64,000 nt of DNA, from assembly GCF_041435335.1 (NCBI RefSeq), contig NZ_CP108430.1:1116001-1180000 (forward strand). The letters run 5' to 3'. Both the position numbers and the translations under genes were made by a program. Source of the stretch: Streptomyces sp. NBC_01283. GTDB lineage: Bacteria > Actinomycetota > Actinomycetes > Streptomycetales > Streptomycetaceae. Positions 1-7,932 of this stretch are shown piece after piece. The notes below the pieces were generated by a model. It had not been told where the DNA came from. It searched no databases and was given only the letters and a program-made list of their open reading frames with translations. Position 1 is the stretch's first letter. Every line of letters begins with the position of its first letter.

Positions 1-508
1 GCCGCAGACCGACGACCGTGGTCAGCAACAGACTCCCGATGGCGCGAGCGTCACGGGCGGGGTCGATCTCCCCCGCTCGCTGCCCCTTCTCCACCAGCGC
101 GGAGAAGGCCTCTTCGGTGCGGTCGAACATACGCCGGACCAGATCGGTCGCGACCTCATCCGTACCGGCCAGCTCCGCGGCGGTGTTCACCGCCATGCAG
201 CCGCGCCGGTCCGGATCGGCGAGATCCATCTCGACGAGCAGCCACAGCGCCGCACGCAACCGCCCCTTCACGGGTCCCGACTCCTCGAGCATCTCGATGA
301 GAGCCGCGGCCTGACTGTCGCGGTAGCGGCGCAGCGCCTGCTCGAACAAGGCGTGCTTGCTGCCGAAGGTGTTGTAGAGACTGCCCTTGCCGATGCCGAG
401 CGCGTCCACGAGGTCCTGGGGCGTGGTGGCGGCATATCCCTTGCGCCAGAACACGTCCATGGCCTGCTCGACGGCGGCGTCCGGATCGAACTGCTTTGGC
501 CTTCCCAT
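1..508 (-). CDS. TetR family transcriptional regulator (C-terminus beyond window)
   Basis: The first 169 residues of a TetR repressor are present; the C-terminal end lies off the left edge. The N-terminus (MGRPKQFDPDAA...) carries the usual tri-helical DNA-binding domain, with the recognition segment GIGKGSLYNTFGSKHALF at about residues 39-56, followed by the start of a helical ligand-binding domain. I start it at the ATG at 508 because a good promoter (TTGACC, 18 bp, TAGGCT) ends only about 7 nt upstream. No Shine-Dalgarno sequence fits in that space, so the mRNA is probably leaderless. A 10-bp-arm inverted repeat covers the promoter, which implies autorepression. The ligand and other targets are unknown. 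Confidence 0.93.
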   Translation of the reverse strand, partial: MGRPKQFDPDAAVEQAMDVFWRKGYAATTPQDLVDALGIGKGSLYNTFGSKHALFEQALRRYRDSQAAALIEMLEESGPVKGRLRAALWLLVEMDLADPDRRGCMAVNTAAELAGTDEVATDLVRRMFDRTEEAFSALVEKGQRAGEIDPARDARAIGSLLLTTVVGLR

Positions 509-515
509 GATCAGA

Positions 516-553
516 AGCCTAGACCGTTCTTTACCCGTAGGTCAAGAACGGTC
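516..553 (-). promoter_or_regulatory. Promoter with overlapping TetR-type operator
   Basis: The -35 is TTGACC (545-540) and the -10 is TAGGCT (521-516), with an 18-bp spacer. A perfect inverted repeat, GACCGTTCTT at 522-531 and AAGAACGGTC at 544-553, spans the spacer and the -35. This geometry lets a bound TetR dimer block RNA polymerase. The next gene on the same strand ends at 576, so the site serves the TetR gene itself. Confidence 0.7.
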
Positions 554-575
554 CAGGCGGTACTCAGGACGGCAC

Positions 576-2102
576 TCAGGCAGCGCGACGCACGCGTGCG
601 GCCTTACGGGCCTCCGCCATCTCGCGGGATTCGGCGGTCCGGCGGGAGCCGCCGCCCGAGCGGCCGGGCTGCCCGGGACGCGTGCCCATCCCCCGGAAGG
701 GGGCGCCGCCGCGCTTGGGGCGCTCCGTGCTGGGCGCGCTGCCGGCGATCGGCACCCCGGAGGGGGCCTTCGCGCCCGTGATGCGGCTCAACGCGGCCTC
801 GCCGGAGCGCACCTGGGTGATCTGCGGCCTGATGCCCGCGGCGGACATCAGACGGTTCATGTCACGGCGCTGGTTGGGTGTCACCAGGGTGACGACGCTG
901 CCGGACTCACCGGCGCGGGCCGTACGGCCGCCGCGGTGGAGGTAGTCCTTGTGGTCGATGGGGGGATCGACGTTGACCACCAGGTCGAGGTTGTCGACGT
1001 GGATGCCGCGGGCGGCGACGTTCGTGGCCACCAGGACCGTCACCGCGCCGGTCTTGAACTGGGCGAGGGTGCGGGTGCGCTGGGGCTGCGACTTGCCGCC
1101 GTGCAGGGCCGCGGCACGTACGCCGCTGCCCATCAGGTGCTTGGTGAACTGGTCGACGGCGTGCTTGGTGTCCAGGAACATGATCACCCGGCCGTCGCGG
1201 GCCGCGATCTCGGTGGCGGTCGCCATCTTGTCGGCACCGTGCACGTGCAGTTCGTGGTGCTCCATCGTGGTGACGGCGCCCTTGGAGGGGTCGACCGAGT
1301 GCACGACGGGATCGTGGAGGTAGCTGCGGACCAGCAGGTCGACGTTGCGGTCGAGCGTGGCGGAGAACAGCATCCGCTGACCGTCGGGGCGCACCTGGTC
1401 GAGCAGTTCGGTGACCTGGGGCATGAAGCCCATGTCGGCCATCTGGTCGGCCTCGTCGAGGACGGTGATGCTCACCCGGTCCAGGCGGCAGTCCTTGCGC
1501 TCGATGAGGTCCTTGAGGCGTCCGGGCGTAGCGACGAGCACCTCGGCACCGGACCGCAGGGCTCCGGCCTGCCTGCCGATCGACATGCCGCCGACGACCG
1601 TGGCGATACGCAGCTTCAGCGAGCGGGCGTACGGAGTGAGTGCCTCGGTGACCTGCTGGGCGAGCTCCCGGGTGGGTACGAGGACCATGGCGAGGGGCCG
1701 CTTCGACTCGGCGCGCCGACCTTCGAGGCGCACGAGGAGCGGGAGCCCGAAGGCGAGGGTCTTGCCGGATCCGGTGCGGCCGCGGCCCAGTACGTCCCGG
1801 CCCGCGAGGGCGTTCGGCAGCGTGGCCGCCTGGATCGGGAACGGCTCGGTCACGCCGAGGCCGGTGAGCGTCTTCAACAGCGGGGCCGGCATGTCGAGTT
1901 CGGCGAAGGTCTCCGCCGCGGGCAGGCCCGGGGTGAGGGTGACCGGCAGGGCGAACTCGCCCTGGGGGGCGGCGGGTCGGCGTCCCTGGCCGCCGGAGCG
2001 GTTGCCGGGGCGGCCGCCACCGTTGCGGGGGTTGGCACCGCGGGAGCCGCCGCCGTTACGGGGATTGGAATAGCGGTCGTTCGTGCGAGCTGAACGGTTC
2101 AT
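576..2102 (-). CDS. DEAD-box ATP-dependent RNA helicase
   Basis: This is a cytoplasmic RNA helicase of 508 residues that would unwind or remodel RNA using ATP. All core motifs are visible: motif I GRTGSGKT (108-115), Ia PTRELA (143-148), Ib TPGR (192-195), II DEAD (216-219), III SAT (247-249) and VI HRGGRTARAG (389-398). The first ~50 residues are Arg/Gly/Asn-rich (RNG repeats) and the last ~70 are basic, as in RhlE-like helicases that bind RNA through disordered tails. I chose the ATG at 2102, preceded by GAGGAAGG, over an in-frame ATG eight codons upstream. It lies just downstream of a cold-shock gene on the same strand, and both products typically help RNA folding at low temperature. A strong hairpin separates them, so they are probably separately transcribed. 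Confidence 0.95.
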   Translation of the reverse strand: MNRSARTNDRYSNPRNGGGSRGANPRNGGGRPGNRSGGQGRRPAAPQGEFALPVTLTPGLPAAETFAELDMPAPLLKTLTGLGVTEPFPIQAATLPNALAGRDVLGRGRTGSGKTLAFGLPLLVRLEGRRAESKRPLAMVLVPTRELAQQVTEALTPYARSLKLRIATVVGGMSIGRQAGALRSGAEVLVATPGRLKDLIERKDCRLDRVSITVLDEADQMADMGFMPQVTELLDQVRPDGQRMLFSATLDRNVDLLVRSYLHDPVVHSVDPSKGAVTTMEHHELHVHGADKMATATEIAARDGRVIMFLDTKHAVDQFTKHLMGSGVRAAALHGGKSQPQRTRTLAQFKTGAVTVLVATNVAARGIHVDNLDLVVNVDPPIDHKDYLHRGGRTARAGESGSVVTLVTPNQRRDMNRLMSAAGIRPQITQVRSGEAALSRITGAKAPSGVPIAGSAPSTERPKRGGAPFRGMGTRPGQPGRSGGGSRRTAESREMAEARKAARVRRAA

Positions 2103-2213
2103 GGAGAACCTTCCTCGATATGGCACGCATCGAGGAATTCTCGGTGAATTTCAACCGAACGAATTGCAAGCACGGGCCGAATAAAAGACAAAACTTCTTT
2201 AAACAGCAACGAG

Positions 2214-2245
2214 CTGGTGCCCGCGCCGTGAGGCGCGGGCACCAG
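2214..2245 (-). terminator. Hairpin terminator after cold-shock gene
   Basis: A perfect 14-bp stem (CTGGTGCCCGCGCC with its complement) closes a 4-nt loop, about 20 nt after the cold-shock stop codon. It has no U-tract, which is common for Streptomyces terminators. Confidence 0.8.
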
Positions 2246-2265
2246 CGTCGTCTTACGCTTCAGCG

Positions 2266-2469
2266 TCAGGCAGGAACGATGTTCTCGGCCTGCGGGCCCT
2301 TCTGGCCCTGAGTGACATCGAAGTTCACCTTCTGGCCTTCCTGAAGCTCACGGAAGCCCTGGGTGGCGATGTTCGAGTAGTGGGCGAAGACGTCGGGGCC
2401 GCCACCCTCCTGCTCGATGAAGCCGAAGCCCTTTTCCGAGTTGAACCACTTCACGGTGCCAGTAGCCAT
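2266..2469 (-). CDS. Cold-shock protein (CspA family)
   Basis: This 67-residue single cold-shock domain binds single-stranded nucleic acid and acts as an RNA chaperone. The RNA-binding motifs RNP1 (KGFGFI, residues 13-18) and RNP2 (VFAHY, 27-31) are intact, and the length is normal for the family. The ATG at 2469 has the Shine-Dalgarno sequence GAAGGAG nine nucleotides upstream. The region upstream is unusually A+T-rich for this genome and contains two hairpins, in keeping with the long structured 5' leaders of csp genes. Confidence 0.96.
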   Translation of the reverse strand: MATGTVKWFNSEKGFGFIEQEGGGPDVFAHYSNIATQGFRELQEGQKVNFDVTQGQKGPQAENIVPA

Positions 2470-2746
2470 ACTAAATATCTCCTTCGGGGCAAGCTCCGAG
2501 ACCCGCACTGTGCGGACCCCGGCGTCGCCACGTTGATTGCCCCGTCCGGGAAAACTTCTCCCGGAAATACAAAAGTGCCCGGCGGAATAGATCCACCAAA
2601 GGCACTTGAAGTCTTATGGGAACCACAACTGCAACTACGATCAACAGTAGCACGAGATGGCCGTCACGGCGCGGGCAAGCTCTACAGATTTCACCCGACC
2701 GGCCCCGGGCCCCCACCACATTGCGGAAATTTGTGGACCTCTGGTC
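2470..2746 (-). promoter_or_regulatory. Structured leader/promoter region of the cold-shock gene
   Basis: This is a 277-nt stretch between the MarR stop and the csp start. It holds two hairpins transcribed with csp: TCCGGGA/TCCCGGA at 2545-2565 (7 bp, 7-nt loop), and AAGTGCC/GGCACTT with arms at 2573-2579 and 2601-2607. The promoter should lie upstream of 2608, but I could not pick a convincing -10/-35 pair. Confidence 0.45.
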
Positions 2747-3175
2747 TCACCTCGGGCGGGAAATGGCGCGCTGGAGCAGGTCGCGCAGCGCGTCCTGCTC
2801 CTTTTGCGTGAGGGCTGCGAGGGGCGAGTCCTCGCCCAGCATCCCCAGGAGCCGCTCGCGCAGCGCGACACCCTCCGGGGTGAGCACCAGCTGCTTGGCG
2901 CGGCGGTCGGAGGGGTGCGGGCGCCGTTCGATCAGAGCCTGCTTCTCCAGCTTGTCCACGACAAAGGTGGCGTTGGAGGGCTCGCAGCTCATGCGTTCGG
3001 CGAGCTCGCGCATGGTCATCGGCCCCGCGAGCTCACGCAGGGCGGTGGCCTGCGGAGCGGTGAGCCCCAGCCTGACGGCGCGTTCACGAAGGTGCTCCGC
3101 GATCTGGTCGGCCATCCCGTTCACCAGGCCGCACAGCTGCCGCTCGGCGATGGCCTGCGATTCGGGGTTCGTCAT
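2747..3175 (-). CDS. MarR family transcriptional regulator
   Basis: This is a 142-residue winged-helix regulator. The MarR core is clear: recognition region MTMRELAERMSCEPSNATFV (about 53-72) and the wing DKLEKQALIERRPHPSDRRA (74-93) with the family's conserved DxR basic turn. It is divergent from the metallo-beta-lactamase-fold hydrolase at 3255 and shares a 79-bp intergenic region containing a 19-bp palindrome. It most likely represses itself and the hydrolase until a small aromatic or phenolic ligand binds; that ligand is inferred from the family only. Confidence 0.93.
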   Translation of the reverse strand: MTNPESQAIAERQLCGLVNGMADQIAEHLRERAVRLGLTAPQATALRELAGPMTMRELAERMSCEPSNATFVVDKLEKQALIERRPHPSDRRAKQLVLTPEGVALRERLLGMLGEDSPLAALTQKEQDALRDLLQRAISRPR

Positions 3176-3215
3176 GAGGCCAAGCCTAGCAAGTGCAACC
3201 AGTCTGCATATTACT

Positions 3216-3234
3216 AGCTTGAATGATTCAAGCT
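3216..3234. promoter_or_regulatory. MarR-type operator palindrome
   Basis: AGCTTGAATGATTCAAGCT is a perfect palindrome with 9-bp arms and one central base. It lies between the divergent MarR and hydrolase genes, 41 bp from the MarR start and 20 bp from the hydrolase start. The TTGAAT/ATTCAA core is the usual form of MarR/SlyA-like sites. Confidence 0.75.
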
Positions 3235-3254
3235 TGATGCATATAGTCGTCCCC

Positions 3255-4175
3255 ATGACCACTTCCTCCCAGCACCACACCGCGACCGCACGTCTGCGCC
3301 GCCCCTCCGGCATCCGTTCCCTGCGACTGGGCGAGACGAAGGTGACGTACGTACCGGACGGAGCCGTCCAGCTCACGCCGCGCGGCTGGCTGCCGGCCAG
3401 CACCGACGCGGACTGGGCCGCCCACGCCGAGTACGTGGACGAGACCGGCCACCTCACCGCGGGCATCGGCGGCCTGCTGGTGGAGCACGGCGACCGCGCT
3501 CTTCTGATCGACGCCGGTTTCGGGCCGCGGTCCTTCCCCGCCGAGCCGGGCAGCGCGATAGGCGCCATCCAGGGCGGCGCGCTCCTGGAGAACCTCGCCG
3601 CGCTCGGCCGCGCGCCCGAGGAGATCGAAGCGGTCGCCTTCACCCACCTGCACACCGACCACATCGGCTGGGCCTGGCATCCGGGACCGGGCAGTGACAG
3701 CCCCGCCTTTACCCGGGCCGACTACTTGGTGGCCGAGCCCGAGTGGTCACAACGCCATCTCCTTGAGGCACACGGCACGAGCAAGGAGACGCTCGACGCG
3801 CTGGCACCGAAGGTGCGGACCGTGGCGGACGGCCAGGAGATCTTCCCCGGCGTCCGTGTGCGGTTCATCCCCGGCCACACACCGGGCCACGCCGCCTACG
3901 TCATCACCAGGGGCGGGCAGGGCTCCGACGGACGGCGCCTCATCGCCTTCGGCGACGCGCTCCACTCCCCCGTCCAGGTCGGACACCCCGAGTGGTCCGC
4001 GGCCCCCGACCACGACTCCGTCCGGTCCGCGGACTTCCGCCACCGCCTCGTCGAGGAACTCCAGGAGCCCGGCACGATCGGCTTCGGCATCCACTTCGCC
4101 GACGTGGTCTTCGGACGGGTCCGCACCGAGCAGGGCCGAGCCGTATGGCAGCCCCTCGACGACGACGGCTCCTAA
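3255..4175 (+). CDS. Metallo-beta-lactamase-fold hydrolase
   Basis: This 306-residue MBL-fold hydrolase carries the metal-binding HxHxDH motif as HLHTDH (131-136), the downstream PGHTPGH segment and a later FGDALHSP metal ligand region. The family cleaves thioester, lactone or phosphoester bonds with two metal ions; the substrate here is unknown. The start is taken at ATG 3255; an in-frame ATG at 3237 is possible and neither has a good Shine-Dalgarno. It is divergent from MarR and its stop is 4 bp from that of the convergent esterase. Control by the MarR protein is the best inference from context. Confidence 0.9.
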   Translation: MTTSSQHHTATARLRRPSGIRSLRLGETKVTYVPDGAVQLTPRGWLPASTDADWAAHAEYVDETGHLTAGIGGLLVEHGDRALLIDAGFGPRSFPAEPGSAIGAIQGGALLENLAALGRAPEEIEAVAFTHLHTDHIGWAWHPGPGSDSPAFTRADYLVAEPEWSQRHLLEAHGTSKETLDALAPKVRTVADGQEIFPGVRVRFIPGHTPGHAAYVITRGGQGSDGRRLIAFGDALHSPVQVGHPEWSAAPDHDSVRSADFRHRLVEELQEPGTIGFGIHFADVVFGRVRTEQGRAVWQPLDDDGS

Positions 4176-4179
4176 GACC

Positions 4180-5394
4180 CTAGTCGGGCACCCGCCCCTG
4201 GTGCAGCGGTGCGGACATCCGCCCGGGCGTCCCGGTGCGGGCGAACGTGAGCCAGGCGGTGCGCAGCTTCGAACCGAGCGCGTCCACGTCCTCCCAGGGC
4301 ACGGACCCGAGCATCGGCGCCGCCCGCCACGCCTCGCGCGAGCCGAAGAGGAGCGGGAGTTCGAGGCAGTGGGTGGCGCCGAAGGGTGAACCCGCCGGGC
4401 GCCAGTCGAGGCGGTACGTGTGCACCTGGGCGCCGGCACGTGCCGCCCGGGCCCCGAAGAGGGCGAGGGGTTCCTCGTAGGCGAGGCGGGTCAGCTCCGC
4501 CGCGTCGTCCCCCTCGCCGGGGAACGCGGTCATGTCGTCCAGGTTCCAGCCGTAGAGGATGTCGAGGCCCCGTACGTTCCCCTCCAAGGAGTGGGAGGAG
4601 ACGGGTTGTTCGGTCTCGACGGGGGTGAACGCGGGTTCCATCGTGCTGCCGGAGCGGCTCAGGTTGGCCAGGGCGGTCTCCCGCTGGGCCGCCAGGATCG
4701 CGGACACGTCAGCGGTGTACGGGTCCGTGGCGAGGAAATCGTCAAAGAGGCGGCCCAGGACCTGGGCTTCCTTGCGGGGGCGGGCCGCGAGCGCGAGCGG
4801 GGCGCTCTGCAGGATCGCGCGGCGGAAGAGCCCCTTGGCCTCCGGCAGGTCGAGGAGGAGGCGAATGGACAGGGCGCCGGCCGACTGGCCGAGCACCGTG
4901 ACGTCGGCCGGGTCTCCCCCGTACGCGGCGATGTGCGCGCCGACCCAGCGGAGCGCTTCCAGCTGGTCGTACAGACCGAGGTTGCCCTCGCTGACCCCGT
5001 CGAGACAGAGGTAACCGAGCGCGCCGAGACGGTAGTTGACGCCGACGACCACCACATCGCCCTGGGCGGCGAGCGCGCCGCCGTCGTACCAGTCCAGGAG
5101 CCCGGCTCCGCTGCTGAACCCGCCGCCGTGCAACCACACCAGCACCGGGCGGGCCCCGGCGTCACGGGCCGGTGTCGTGATCGACAGGTTCAGGCAGTCC
5201 TCGCCGTGTGGGTGGCGGTCCAGGGGCGGGCCCATCACCGCGTCGAGCCGGGAGGGAAGCTGCGGGCAGATCTCACCGCTGGAGGGGTGGCTGGAGGGGT
5301 GGGGATCCGGGTGCGGTACGGGCCGTGGGCGGGCGAAGCGCTCGGCGGTGGCGTAGCGGATCGGTCCGGTGCGGATCATCGTCGGTTCGGTCAT
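4180..5394 (-). CDS. Type-B carboxylesterase
   Basis: This is a 404-residue alpha/beta hydrolase of the carboxylesterase type-B family. The oxyanion loop HGGGF lies at 89-93 and the nucleophile elbow GQSAG has Ser at 171. The HCLELPLLF segment near residue 350 supplies the catalytic His. No signal peptide is visible, so it is probably cytoplasmic. The Shine-Dalgarno GGAGG precedes the ATG at 5394. The protein is about 100 residues shorter than typical family members (~500), with a Pro/His-rich N-terminal stretch (26-38) in place of part of the usual start. The substrate is unknown. Confidence 0.92.
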   Translation of the reverse strand: MTEPTMIRTGPIRYATAERFARPRPVPHPDPHPSSHPSSGEICPQLPSRLDAVMGPPLDRHPHGEDCLNLSITTPARDAGARPVLVWLHGGGFSSGAGLLDWYDGGALAAQGDVVVVGVNYRLGALGYLCLDGVSEGNLGLYDQLEALRWVGAHIAAYGGDPADVTVLGQSAGALSIRLLLDLPEAKGLFRRAILQSAPLALAARPRKEAQVLGRLFDDFLATDPYTADVSAILAAQRETALANLSRSGSTMEPAFTPVETEQPVSSHSLEGNVRGLDILYGWNLDDMTAFPGEGDDAAELTRLAYEEPLALFGARAARAGAQVHTYRLDWRPAGSPFGATHCLELPLLFGSREAWRAAPMLGSVPWEDVDALGSKLRTAWLTFARTGTPGRMSAPLHQGRVPD

Positions 5395-5655
5395 GCGTCG
5401 GCGCCCTCCGTGGTGAGTACGGCTGCACCGGGCGAAGTCTCCGCCCCCGCACGGAACAGCGCCACCATTGACGAGTCATGAACGGCCACGGTCCCGCCGC
5501 TGATGTCACGTGTCAATGCGGGACAGTTCAATACTGAAACGCATATTCCATTGCAATCTCGTTATGTGTTGACTCCTTGACGCCGGGAACACTCCAGGGT
5601 TGGCTTTCAGCCATCTCGGACCACAACGAAGCGGTCCGATCGAGGAAGTGGGCGA
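5395..5655 (+). promoter_or_regulatory. Upstream region of the sugar-binding lipoprotein gene
   Basis: This is a 261-nt, relatively A+T-rich stretch. It contains a TTGACT hexamer at 5569-5574, a short ATTGCAAT palindrome just upstream and a Shine-Dalgarno GAGGAAG in front of the ATG at 5656. A complete promoter could not be assigned with confidence. Confidence 0.35.
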
Positions 5656-6774
5656 ATGAAAACCCGTATGCGTGAAGCCACCGTCGCCGTATCTGTGAGC
5701 GCCTTGGCACTCTCGCTCGCCGCATGCGGCAGCCTGCTCGGCTCGGACGACGGGAAAGCGCAGAACCAGCGGAAGGGTGACGCGGTCACCGTCGGTCTGC
5801 TCCTGCCCGAGACGGAGACGGCCCGTTACGAGAAGTTCGACCACCCCATCATCGCGAAGCAGGTCGCGAAGCTCACGAACGGCAAGGGCAAGCTCGTCTA
5901 CGCCAACGCCGAGGGTGACGCCGCCAAGCAGAACAGCCAGCTCGACCAGATGGTGGCCGACAAGGTCGACGCGATCCTGGTGAGCGCGGTGGACGCGAAG
6001 AAGCTCGCACCGGCGGTCAAGAAGGCGAAGGAGGCGGACATTCCCGTCATCGCCTACGACCGCCTCGCCGAGGGACCCGTCTCCGGCTACGTGGCCTTCG
6101 ACAACGAGCTGGTCGGCCAGGTCCAGGGCCAGGCGATCCTGAAGGCGCTCGGCAGCGCCCGCAAGGCCAGCAAGATCGTCATGATCAACGGGGCGCCCAC
6201 CGACCCGAACGCCGCCGTCTTCAAGGAGGGCGCGCTCTCCCAGCTCCAGAACCAGGTGGTCATAGCCAAGACGTATGACACCGATGGCTGGAAGCCGCAG
6301 ATCGCGGGCGAGCACATGACCGACGCGATCACCGCGATCGGCAAGGGCGACATCGCCGCCGTCTACTCCGCCAACGACGGCATGGCGGGCGGCGCCATCA
6401 AGGCCCTCAAGGCCGCGGGCGTCACCGACCTGCCGCCGGTCACCGGCCAGGACGCGGAGCTGTCGGCCGTGCAGCGCATCGTCACGGGCGAGCAGTACAT
6501 GAGCGTGTACAAGCCCTACCCCGAAGAGGCCGTCGGCGCCGCACAGATGGCGGTCCGGATCGCCCAGGGCCGCATGGTCGAGTACGACGCCCTGGCCGGG
6601 GACAGGTCCGAGAACGCCACCACGAAGAAGATCCCCTCCCTCCTGGTCTCGGTCCGCCCCCTGACCCGGGACACCGTCAAGTCCACGGTCATCAAGGACG
6701 GCATCTACAAGACCAAGGAGATCTGCACGGCCGAGTTCAAGGCGGCGTGCGCGACGATCGGCCTCAAGGGCTGA
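5656..6774 (+). CDS. Sugar ABC-transporter substrate-binding lipoprotein (XylF-like)
   Basis: This is a 372-residue periplasmic-binding-protein-like lipoprotein of the xylose/ribose (type 1) class. A signal peptide ends in the lipobox LAAC, so Cys24 would be lipidated and the protein anchored on the outer face of the membrane. The conserved segments DAILVSAVDAKKLAP, IPVIAYDRL and AVYSANDGMAGGA are those of XylF-type proteins that bind monosaccharides in a two-lobed cleft. No ATPase or permease gene lies next to it, so it is an orphan or works with a transporter elsewhere. The ATG is well placed after GAGGAAG. Confidence 0.92.
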   Translation: MKTRMREATVAVSVSALALSLAACGSLLGSDDGKAQNQRKGDAVTVGLLLPETETARYEKFDHPIIAKQVAKLTNGKGKLVYANAEGDAAKQNSQLDQMVADKVDAILVSAVDAKKLAPAVKKAKEADIPVIAYDRLAEGPVSGYVAFDNELVGQVQGQAILKALGSARKASKIVMINGAPTDPNAAVFKEGALSQLQNQVVIAKTYDTDGWKPQIAGEHMTDAITAIGKGDIAAVYSANDGMAGGAIKALKAAGVTDLPPVTGQDAELSAVQRIVTGEQYMSVYKPYPEEAVGAAQMAVRIAQGRMVEYDALAGDRSENATTKKIPSLLVSVRPLTRDTVKSTVIKDGIYKTKEICTAEFKAACATIGLKG

Positions 6775-6905
6775 GCCCCGCTCGGAGGATGAGCTGGAAT
6801 TCGCCAGCCCAGACCGCATAGCAAGCTCACAACAGCGAGGATAAACGGCCGAACGGGTCGCATCCACATCCTGAGCGGTGTGCCGGTGAGCGTCGGCCGG
6901 GCCGC

Positions 6906-7868
6906 TCAGTCCTCGCAGACGTGCCGCGGCAGCTTGAGCCACAGGTCGGGCGGGCCGGTGACGGCGCGGGGGTCGGTCGGCCGCAGGCCCACGTAGGCGC
7001 AGGAGTAGGCGATGGCGTTCTGGCGGTAGAGGTAGGCGGCGAGGACCTCCGCCGAGGAGTCGCCCTCGTGGGGGCCGCCTCCCGGGTGCAGGTCCCAGCC
7101 CACTATGACTCCATCGCGGGTGATGCTGCCTTGGTCGCCGCTCTTGGGATTGGCATAGAGGCCATAACAGACGGTGCCCGCGGAGAGCGGGCGCACTACC
7201 CCGGGCATCGACGGTGCGTGGCCCCACGGCTGGGTGACGACGCAACCGCCCGGGACTTCGGTGGCGCCGACGATCCGCAGGGACTCATCCATGTCGTACG
7301 ACAAGGGGTCCTCCAGGAGTTCGTCCAGCTCGGGGTCTTCGTAGGGCTCCGCCACCAGGCGGCGCGCGGCCTCGGCCGCGTCGATCCCGGCCACGAACGC
7401 CAGGCCCATGCCGTCGTCGTGGAGGTCGCCGAGGGCCGCGGTCAGCCGTCTGGCCTCCGTCGCGGCGGCCGACTCCGCCGGGGTCAGGCCGCGCTCACCG
7501 GCCGGAACCATGAAGAGGCCCGGGGTCGGACCCGCCAGGCTGAGCCGGCCCGGCGACCAGTCCGCCAACACGATCCGCCACGGGTCGGCGCCGGCGGCTG
7601 CCAGGACACGGGCATTGTCCGCGCGGTCCGCCAGGACCGCTGCCCAGAGGGCGGTGCCGACCTCCTCCGCCGCGTCGACGTCATCGACGCGGCGCGCCAG
7701 TTCGGCGACCACTTCCGGTGAGCCGAACACGGCCGCCTGGTGCAGGGGACGGCCGCCGCCCCACACATGAGGGTCGGCCCCGCGCTCCAGGCGGTCACGG
7801 ACCAGCGCGAGATCACGCCAGCCTTCCCGGCCGAAACCCTCCCAGCCGCCACCCTCGACAACACCCAT
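6906..7868 (-). CDS. Ankyrin-repeat protein
   Basis: This is a 320-residue protein. The first ~120 residues contain ankyrin-like helical repeats (for example LERGADPHVWGGGRPLHQAA and the following ALWAAVLADRADNARVLAAAGADP). The C-terminal half has no family I recognise. No signal peptide or membrane segment is visible, so it is presumably cytosolic and binds a protein partner. I chose the ATG at 7868 because GGGGGAG lies 4 nt upstream; an in-frame GTG 18 codons earlier has no such signal. It is downstream of, and on the same strand as, a LysR gene 64 bp away. Confidence 0.85.
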   Translation of the reverse strand: MGVVEGGGWEGFGREGWRDLALVRDRLERGADPHVWGGGRPLHQAAVFGSPEVVAELARRVDDVDAAEEVGTALWAAVLADRADNARVLAAAGADPWRIVLADWSPGRLSLAGPTPGLFMVPAGERGLTPAESAAATEARRLTAALGDLHDDGMGLAFVAGIDAAEAARRLVAEPYEDPELDELLEDPLSYDMDESLRIVGATEVPGGCVVTQPWGHAPSMPGVVRPLSAGTVCYGLYANPKSGDQGSITRDGVIVGWDLHPGGGPHEGDSSAEVLAAYLYRQNAIAYSCAYVGLRPTDPRAVTGPPDLWLKLPRHVCED

Positions 7869-7932
7869 GACACTCCCCCTTCGTGGTGACCCCAGCATCT
7901 GACTCGTGTCGTAGTCGGCCACTTACTGAACG

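Noticed and set aside
387..2093. Plus-strand ORF of 568 codons
   Set aside because: It lies exactly opposite the DEAD-box helicase, whose motifs are all intact; the antisense product is low-complexity Gly/Val/Asp sequence caused by high GC.
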